A DNA stretch of 10,360 nt from an uncultured Blautia sp. (lineage in GTDB: Bacteria > Bacillota > Clostridia > Lachnospirales > Lachnospiraceae): NCBI GenBank assembly GCA_902476765.1, contig CABSEJ010000117.1, positions 1 to 10,360 of the forward strand, read 5' to 3'. Positions 5,971 through 10,360 of the stretch are shown here, piece by piece. Each line of letters opens with the position of its first letter. Within the stretch, counting starts at the first letter, position 1. The notes under the pieces are model-generated. The model was not told the origin of the DNA and searched no databases. It saw nothing but the letters and a program-made list of their open reading frames with translations. The position numbers and the translations under genes are program-made.

Positions 5971-6123
5971 ATGAATGAAAAAGTTTACAAAACAATGAGC
6001 TGCTGCGGCGGTGGAAGTATCGCCCTGGGAGTTGTGGTACTGGTAACAGGAATTACAGCGGGGATTTTGATGATTGTAAACGGTGCCAGGCTGCTGAAGA
6101 GAAAATCCGAAATTACATTTTAA
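5971..6123 (+). CDS. 50-residue single-pass membrane protein
   Basis: A short gene of 50 codons. The protein begins MNEKVYKTMSCCGGGS, has one long hydrophobic helix (about 15-37, rich in Gly, Val, Ile and Leu) and ends with a basic stretch RLLKRKS (about 41-47), which predicts a cytoplasmic C-terminus. The start ATG at 5971 has AAAGGA about a dozen bases upstream, a somewhat long spacing. It lies 51 bases after pyrE with no terminator between, so it is probably co-transcribed. The codon use and clean N-in/helix/basic pattern argue for a real gene. I have no function for it; the CC motif next to the membrane could bind metal or form disulfides, but this is a guess. Confidence 0.7.
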   Translation: MNEKVYKTMSCCGGGSIALGVVVLVTGITAGILMIVNGARLLKRKSEITF

Positions 6124-6129
6124 TTTTTG

Positions 6130-6172
6130 CCGGCAAGCAGCCATACTTATATGGATATGTGGCTGCTGCCGG
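6130..6172 (+). other. large hairpin after the small membrane protein gene
   Basis: CCGGCA (6130-6135) and CAGCCA (6138-6143) pair with TGGCTG (6160-6165) and TGCCGG (6167-6172), interrupted by a 2x1 internal loop, with a 16-base apical loop. It starts six bases after the stop codon. No T-run follows, so it may stabilise the 3' end or mark a processing point rather than terminate efficiently. Confidence 0.65.
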
Positions 6173-6208
6173 TTACCATTGAGTTTGAATAATTAAGGCT
6201 GAATATTG

Positions 6209-6233
6209 CGGAGGGACACCTCCGTTGTCTTTT
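6209..6233 (+). terminator. probable terminator of the pyrE operon
   Basis: Perfect stem CGGAGG-gaca-CCTCCG (6209-6224) followed by TTGTCTTTT. The T-run is interrupted, so efficiency may be moderate. It separates the pyrE unit from the VanZ-like gene. Confidence 0.65.
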
Positions 6234-6277
6234 ATCATATTTTCGTATAGAAGTGTTATATAAAAGAGGTTAAAAAA

Positions 6278-6766
6278 TTGAATAGAGAGACAAAGAAAAA
6301 AATTCGGGCAGCAGGAGCGGTTATGTTCGTGCTGTATATTCTTGCGCTGGTTTATTTTTTGTTTTTTGCAGAAAGGTTCGGCCAGGTGGAATTTTCCAGG
6401 AGAGAGTATCATTATAATCTGGTGCTGTTTCAGGAAATCCGCAGGTTTTGGACTTACAGGGAGCTGCTGGGGTATCCGGCTGTGGCGGCTAACCTTCTGG
6501 GAAATGTGGTGGGGTTTATGCCTTTTGGCCTGATTCTACCTGTTATCAGCAGAAACGCAAGAGGGTTTTTCTTTATTACGTTCTCTGGATTTGCCCTGAG
6601 TCTGGCTGTGGAAACCATACAGCTTATGACAAAACTGGGCTGCTTTGATGTGGATGACTTGGTCATGAATACCTTGGGAACAGCGGCAGGATACCTGATT
6701 TTTGCTGTGTGCCACGGGATATACTATGGAAAAAGGAGACGAAAGAATGGCAGTAAAACGTTATAA
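6278..6766 (+). CDS. VanZ-like family membrane protein
   Basis: A 162-residue integral membrane protein with about four hydrophobic segments: about 13-31, 70-90, 97-117 and 132-148. It carries the VanZ-like conserved residues: NLLGNVVGFMPFG (72-84), VETIQLMTKLGCFDVDDL (111-128) and NTLGTAAGYL (131-140). VanZ of Enterococcus gives low-level teicoplanin resistance, but most chromosomal relatives have no proven role, so resistance should not be assumed. The start is a TTG at 6278 preceded by AAGAGG; no ATG fits. The last 20 bases overlap the next gene, suggesting translational coupling. No convincing promoter was found in the short gap after the terminator at 6209-6233. Confidence 0.9.
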   Translation: MNRETKKKIRAAGAVMFVLYILALVYFLFFAERFGQVEFSRREYHYNLVLFQEIRRFWTYRELLGYPAVAANLLGNVVGFMPFGLILPVISRNARGFFFITFSGFALSLAVETIQLMTKLGCFDVDDLVMNTLGTAAGYLIFAVCHGIYYGKRRRKNGSKTL

Positions 6767-7067
6767 ATATTCTTTTACAAAACAGAAACATTCAGAAAAG
6801 GGTGTTGTCTCTACCGTGCTGGCGGGGATTTCTCTGGGATTGCTCCTTATATCCGCCATTTGTTCCCTTTGCTTTCACGGAAAAGGCGGCATATATCTGG
6901 GAGCAGCCGGGGTTTTGGCCATGGGAATTTCCATTTATGGCTTTTATATGGGCTTAAAAAGCTTTTCAGAGAAAAACAGAAGCCAGGTTTTCAGTAAGGT
7001 GGGAGCCCTGGGAAGCGGCGTACTGATGGTGGTGTGGCTGGCCCTGTTTTTGGTGGGATTGTCCTAA
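6747..7067 (+). CDS. small membrane protein, possibly DUF6142 family
   Basis: A 106-residue protein with a basic, aromatic N-terminus (MAVKRYKYSFTKQKHSEKG) followed by three hydrophobic segments (about 21-40, 46-66 and 85-105), and a polar stretch with several Lys and Ser between the second and third. It ends in the membrane without a tail. The ATG at 6747 follows AAAAGGAG and overlaps the VanZ-like gene by 20 bases; the frame is open further upstream, but no better start exists. The layout resembles the DUF6142 proteins of Lachnospiraceae as I remember them, a tentative match. Function is unknown; coupling to the VanZ-like gene suggests a shared envelope role. Confidence 0.82.
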   Translation: MAVKRYKYSFTKQKHSEKGVVSTVLAGISLGLLLISAICSLCFHGKGGIYLGAAGVLAMGISIYGFYMGLKSFSEKNRSQVFSKVGALGSGVLMVVWLALFLVGLS

Positions 7068-7198
7068 AAAACTAATTCCAAAAATAAATATACATAGATA
7101 AATCAGGAGGCAGACAAAGTACAGTTCCCCCAGGGAAAAGGCTTGGTTATTCCTGAGAAATTTACAGATTGGTCTTTAAAAGGAAAGGTTGTGAATAT

Positions 7199-7789
7199 AT
7201 GGAAGAGCGGCTGAAAAAACAAATGGAGTTTCTTTTGGAGGTGGATAAGCTGAAGTTTATCCAGAGGCAGACCTATCTGTCTGACGGAAAAAGAAAAGAG
7301 AACGATGCGGAGCACTCCTGGCATCTGGCTATGATGGCGGTGCTTCTGGCAGAACATTCCAATGAGGAGCTGGACCTGGTAAAAGTCATCACCATGGTTC
7401 TGATACACGATATTGTGGAGATTGACGCCGGAGATACCTATGCTTACGATGCAGCGGGAAACGAAAGCAAGCGGCAGAGGGAAGTAAAGGCTGCAGACAG
7501 GATTTTCCATATACTTCCTCAGGACCAGGCCAAAAAGCTCAGGGATATTTGGGAGGAGTTTGAAGCCTACGAAACGCCGGAGGCTAAATTCGCCCATGTA
7601 TGTGATAACGTACAGCCTTTGATGCTGAATGATGCCACAAAGGGCTTGTCATGGAAGGAGCATGAGGTGAAAAAATCTCAGGTTCTGGCAAGAAACCAGC
7701 GGATAGCCCAGGGCTCTGTGACCATTAGAAACTATGTTGACGAGATCATAAACAAAAATGTAGAAAGCGGTAATTTAAAAGATGAATGA
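7199..7789 (+). CDS. HD-domain protein, YfbR/HDDC2-like nucleotidase
   Basis: A 196-residue soluble protein with a full HD metal site: NDAEHSWH (35-42, His39), LIHDIVEIDAGD (68-79, the HD pair 70-71 and Glu74) and HVCDNVQP (133-140, Asp136). These match the residues of E. coli YfbR, which dephosphorylates 5'-deoxynucleoside monophosphates, and of HDDC2. Substrate in this organism is not shown by sequence. The ATG at 7199 has AGGAAAGG ten bases upstream; an upstream in-frame GTG/ATG extension (from 7169) lacks a site. The last eight bases overlap the aminopeptidase gene, so both are likely one operon. Between the preceding gene and this one (7068-7198) I see no promoter or terminator of quality, only an orphan AGGAGG (7105-7110). 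Confidence 0.9.
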   Translation: MEERLKKQMEFLLEVDKLKFIQRQTYLSDGKRKENDAEHSWHLAMMAVLLAEHSNEELDLVKVITMVLIHDIVEIDAGDTYAYDAAGNESKRQREVKAADRIFHILPQDQAKKLRDIWEEFEAYETPEAKFAHVCDNVQPLMLNDATKGLSWKEHEVKKSQVLARNQRIAQGSVTIRNYVDEIINKNVESGNLKDE

Positions 7790-9830
7790 TGAATTGATGC
7801 AGGAACGTTTTTCCCTGATGCGGGAGAGAATTGAAGAAATCCAGAAAGAAGAGGCGGTAAAAGAGCCTTACAGAGACTTTTTTTGGAGGACAGCAGAGTT
7901 CATCCTGGAAGTCTGCAAAGTATATGACAAAATAAAAGAGGGATGGCTGCTGCAGGCAGATATGGAGGAGCTGCAGGAAAACAACCATAGGCTGTATGAG
8001 GATATTCTTCCGGAAAATTATGACAGCTCCTATGGAAATCCGGCCTATGCCAGAAAGTGCCTGGGTAAGGAATTCAGCCAGATGCTCAGCTTCCTTTACA
8101 GCGAAATCAGAGGCTTGATTGTCTTTGCCTATGAGAACAGGCTTTTCGATATGACCGTTGTAATGGAGCTGTTTGTCCAGGTATACAACCTTTTTGAAGA
8201 AGAGGAAGTAAAGGCTAAGGACGTAAAAGAAGCTATTTACTGGTATGTCAGCGATTACAGTGACGAGATGGTGGGACGCCGTGTCAGAGAAGGGGTGGAC
8301 CCGGAACTGGATTTTGCGGTGAAGATTGTCTGTGAAAGCGATTTGACGGATTTGCGCTATCTGTACCGCTATGGAGAATATGTGACAGAAAATGAGCTGG
8401 GCATGGCGGCTTTCTTAAATACTCTTCCGGAGGAGGAAATCCAGGCCATGGCCAGAACCTATACCGAGGGTTATCGCATCGGCTTCCTTCACGGGAAAAA
8501 GGATATTACCAAGAAAAAGACGGTGAATATCCGGTTCCAGCTTGGCTTTGAGCGTATGGTAAAGGCTGCTGTCTCTCAGTTTGAGGTCATGGGGCTGAAG
8601 CCGGTGATTTACCGCAGTGCTGTCCATGCAGTGAATAAAAAGCAGACCCATAGAATCGGCTATTTCGGAGCAGTGCCAAACCTTCAGTTTGATTATGACC
8701 ACAAGGATGACAGCGGCCTGTTTCTGGACTATGAATTTATTCAGAGAAAGCTCAGGGTGCTGCAGGTGGCTTATGAGCAGGTTAAAGACCTGGCAAATGT
8801 CCATGGAGGCCCGGCCTGCATAGAGACCTTCGGAGAGAAGCCCTTTGCCCCTGTGGCAAAAAAGGAGGCTTCCACCCTTACCTCCCGCCAGCAAAAGCTG
8901 CAGGTTACCTATGACAATGAGGCAGGTCAGATTGTAAACCGGTATATAAAAGGTGAGGAGAGAAGCTTTACTATCATCGCTTATCCGGTAAAGGAAATCG
9001 GAGAAAATTTCCGGGAGATTTTCCGGGAAACCGTGAAAATCAATACCCTGGATAATCAATTGTATGCTAAAATTCAGCAGTCTATTATAGACGCCCTGGA
9101 TAAAGGGGAGTATGTGCGGGTAGCGGGAAAAGGCGACAACCAGACAGACTTGAGAATTCATCTCCATCACCTGAAAAATCCGGAAAAGGAGACAAATTTT
9201 GAAAACTGTGTGGCCGACGTAAACATTCCCGTAGGTGAGGTCTTTACTTCTCCTGTGCTGAAAGATACCGATGGTATTCTTTTTGTGTCCAGAGTATTTT
9301 TAAACGGCTTAGAGTACCATAATCTGAAGCTCCGGTTTGAGGACGGCAAAATTGCAGATTACAGCTGTACCAATTTTGAGGATTCAAAGGAGAGCAAAGA
9401 TTTTGTGAAGGAAAATCTGCTGTATCACCATGAGACCCTGCCTCTGGGCGAGTTTGCCATAGGAACCAATACTACAGCCTATGTTATGGCAAAGAAATAC
9501 CAGATTGGAAATCTGCTGCCTATTCTGATTGCAGAGAAAATGGGCCCCCATTTTGCAGTGGGAGATACCTGCTATAGCTGGAGCGAGGATACGGCGGTGT
9601 ATAATCCTGACGGAAAGGAAATTATTGCCAGGGACAACGAGGTTTCCATTCTGAGAAAGCAGGATGTAAGCAAGGCTTACCTGGGCTGCCATACAGATAT
9701 TACTATTCCCTATGACGAGCTGGATGCTATCTGGGTGGAGACTTTGGACGGAGGTAAAATATCCATTATCCAAGACGGAAAATTCGTGCTGCCGGGAACA
9801 GAGCCTCTCAATGAGCCCTTTGCTTCTTGA
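7782..9830 (+). CDS. M29 family aminopeptidase with long N-terminal domain
   Basis: A cytosolic metallo-aminopeptidase of the AmpS/aminopeptidase T family that removes N-terminal residues from peptides using a two-metal site. The likely ligands are visible in order: Glu486 in NIPVGEVFTSP, Glu557 in LGEFAIGTNTTAY, His590 and Tyr598 in GPHFAVGDTCYS, and His637 and Asp639 in CHTDITIPY. At 682 residues it is far longer than the usual 410 or so. The extra part is residues 1 to about 245, which is helical, acidic and free of recognisable motifs; the M29 part begins around VNIRFQLGFERM (248-259). The spacing between Tyr and the second His is also somewhat longer than in AmpS. The start ATG at 7782 overlaps the HD gene by 8 bases; an ATG at 7797 is a possible alternative. 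No terminator follows, and the purE promoter overlaps its stop codon. Confidence 0.93.
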   Translation: MNDELMQERFSLMRERIEEIQKEEAVKEPYRDFFWRTAEFILEVCKVYDKIKEGWLLQADMEELQENNHRLYEDILPENYDSSYGNPAYARKCLGKEFSQMLSFLYSEIRGLIVFAYENRLFDMTVVMELFVQVYNLFEEEEVKAKDVKEAIYWYVSDYSDEMVGRRVREGVDPELDFAVKIVCESDLTDLRYLYRYGEYVTENELGMAAFLNTLPEEEIQAMARTYTEGYRIGFLHGKKDITKKKTVNIRFQLGFERMVKAAVSQFEVMGLKPVIYRSAVHAVNKKQTHRIGYFGAVPNLQFDYDHKDDSGLFLDYEFIQRKLRVLQVAYEQVKDLANVHGGPACIETFGEKPFAPVAKKEASTLTSRQQKLQVTYDNEAGQIVNRYIKGEERSFTIIAYPVKEIGENFREIFRETVKINTLDNQLYAKIQQSIIDALDKGEYVRVAGKGDNQTDLRIHLHHLKNPEKETNFENCVADVNIPVGEVFTSPVLKDTDGILFVSRVFLNGLEYHNLKLRFEDGKIADYSCTNFEDSKESKDFVKENLLYHHETLPLGEFAIGTNTTAYVMAKKYQIGNLLPILIAEKMGPHFAVGDTCYSWSEDTAVYNPDGKEIIARDNEVSILRKQDVSKAYLGCHTDITIPYDELDAIWVETLDGGKISIIQDGKFVLPGTEPLNEPFAS

Positions 9831-9855
9831 CAAGATTTGTAAGTATATGTAAAAT
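9827..9855 (+). promoter_or_regulatory. sigma-A promoter of purE, overlapping upstream stop
   Basis: A perfect -35 TTGACA (9827-9832) contains the TGA stop (9828-9830) of the aminopeptidase gene; after 17 bp comes TAAAAT (9850-9855). The start is expected near 9862, giving a leader of about 118 nt. The leader has one modest hairpin, AGGAATA (9901-9907) with TATTCCT (9919-9925). I see no guanine/adenine, PRPP or ppGpp riboswitch core, and no attenuator T-run. Confidence 0.82.
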
Positions 9856-9979
9856 TGTGCTGTAAACGGACGTGGAGCTGTGGTGTGAGAAAGATTTGGA
9901 AGGAATAAAATACAGAAATATTCCTGAATCGGCTTTGTATCGCAGTCCCATACTATGAATGAGAAAAAGGAGAATTATC

Positions 9980-10360
9980 ATGGCAAAAGTTGGAATTGTT
10001 ATGGGCAGTGACTCTGATATGCCCGTTATGAGCAAAGCAGCAGACATGCTGGAAAAATTCGGGATTGAGTATGAGATGACTATTATCTCTGCCCACAGAG
10101 AGCCGGATGTGTTCTTTGAGTACGCCAAGTCAGCGGAGGAGAAGGGCTTTAAAGTAATCATTGCAGGTGCAGGAATGGCAGCCCATCTTCCGGGCATGTG
10201 CGCTGCAATCTTCCCTATGCCGGTTATCGGTATTCCTATGCATACCACATCTCTGGGAGGAAGAGATTCCCTGTACTCTATTGTACAGATGCCTTCCGGT
10301 ATTCCGGTTGCAACGGTAGCGATTAACGGAGGAGCCAATGCGGCAATTCTGGCAGCCAAG
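9980..10360 (+). CDS. purE: PurE, N5-carboxyaminoimidazole ribonucleotide mutase (partial, 3' end cut)
   Basis: The first 127 codons of class I PurE; the gene runs off the right edge still open. PurE moves the carboxylate of N5-CAIR to C4, giving CAIR in de novo purine synthesis, as a cytosolic octamer. Motifs seen are GSDSD (9-13, phosphate binding), SAHREPD (37-43, catalytic His39), AGAGMAAHLPG (62-72) and SLGGRDSLYSIVQMPSGIPVA (91-111). The usual length is about 160-170 residues, so some 35-45 are missing. The ATG at 9980 follows AAAAAGGAG. It has its own promoter and probably heads a pur operon beyond the window. Typical PurE has AGAAAHLPG; the Gly-Met variant in this loop also occurs in Firmicutes sequences as far as I recall. 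Confidence 0.97.
   Translation, partial: MAKVGIVMGSDSDMPVMSKAADMLEKFGIEYEMTIISAHREPDVFFEYAKSAEEKGFKVIIAGAGMAAHLPGMCAAIFPMPVIGIPMHTTSLGGRDSLYSIVQMPSGIPVATVAINGGANAAILAAK

Noticed and set aside
9862..9979. Purine, PRPP or ppGpp riboswitch upstream of purE
   Set aside because: None of the conserved core sequences is visible; only one seven-bp stem is present.
9808..10359. Minus-strand 183-codon ORF over purE
   Set aside because: Antisense shadow of purE, whose motifs GSDSD, SAHR and AAHLPG are unambiguous.
1..10360. tRNA, rRNA, insertion sequence, CRISPR array or phage genes
   Set aside because: No clover-leaf with TTCRANN arm, no rRNA segment, no transposase or integrase coding region and no regular repeat-spacer array was seen in the window.

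Overview
The window looks like a chromosomal segment of a low-to-mid GC Gram-positive anaerobe, most likely a Lachnospiraceae (Blautia/Clostridium XIVa-type) bacterium. The basis is consensus sigma-A promoters with 17-bp spacers, AGGAGG-type ribosome binding sites, frequent TTG starts, sortase-anchored surface proteins with a TGD-type anchor, and protein flavours (long M29 aminopeptidase, VanZ-like protein, small Lys/Arg-rich membrane proteins) typical of that family. It is an ordinary core-genome neighbourhood with one decayed accessory locus at its left end, and no organism-level claim goes beyond that.

Left end (1-2660, + strand): a gene-poor AT-rich stretch with a 14-bp tandem repeat and a perfect 19-bp inverted repeat precedes a two-gene surface/pilus locus. 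The first gene is a class C sortase that lost its middle (about 100 codons) and changed frame at the junction. The second is an intact 575-aa sortase-type surface protein, overlapping the sortase stop by 4 bp and followed by a clear terminator. The dedicated sortase is therefore probably dead while its likely substrate survives.

2757-4628 (- strand): a MarR regulator and a MATE efflux pump form a two-gene operon analogous to mepR-mepA. Its promoter is textbook (TTGACT-17-TATAAT). One 14-bp palindrome fills the spacer and a second covers the transcription start, a clear autorepression switch.

4629-5235: about 600 bases without a convincing protein gene. They hold an independent consensus promoter followed within about 100 bases by a structured region and a very strong terminator (candidate small RNA), three GGAGTAAA repeats spaced 11 and 22 bp, a possible 21-codon ORF with a hairpin, and the pyrE promoter.

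5236-6233 (+): pyrE (pyrimidine synthesis) and a 50-aa one-pass membrane protein, followed by hairpins. 6278-7067 (+): a VanZ-like membrane protein overlapping a small two- to three-helix membrane protein by 20 bp. 7199-9830 (+): an HD-domain nucleotidase-like protein overlapping a 682-aa M29 aminopeptidase by 8 bp. A consensus promoter overlapping the aminopeptidase stop codon then drives purE (purine synthesis), which runs off the right edge.

I did not find a wholly new multi-gene system. The most unusual items are the internally deleted sortase, the candidate small RNA, the architecture of the MarR operator, and the repeat structures at 48-229 and 5001-5042.
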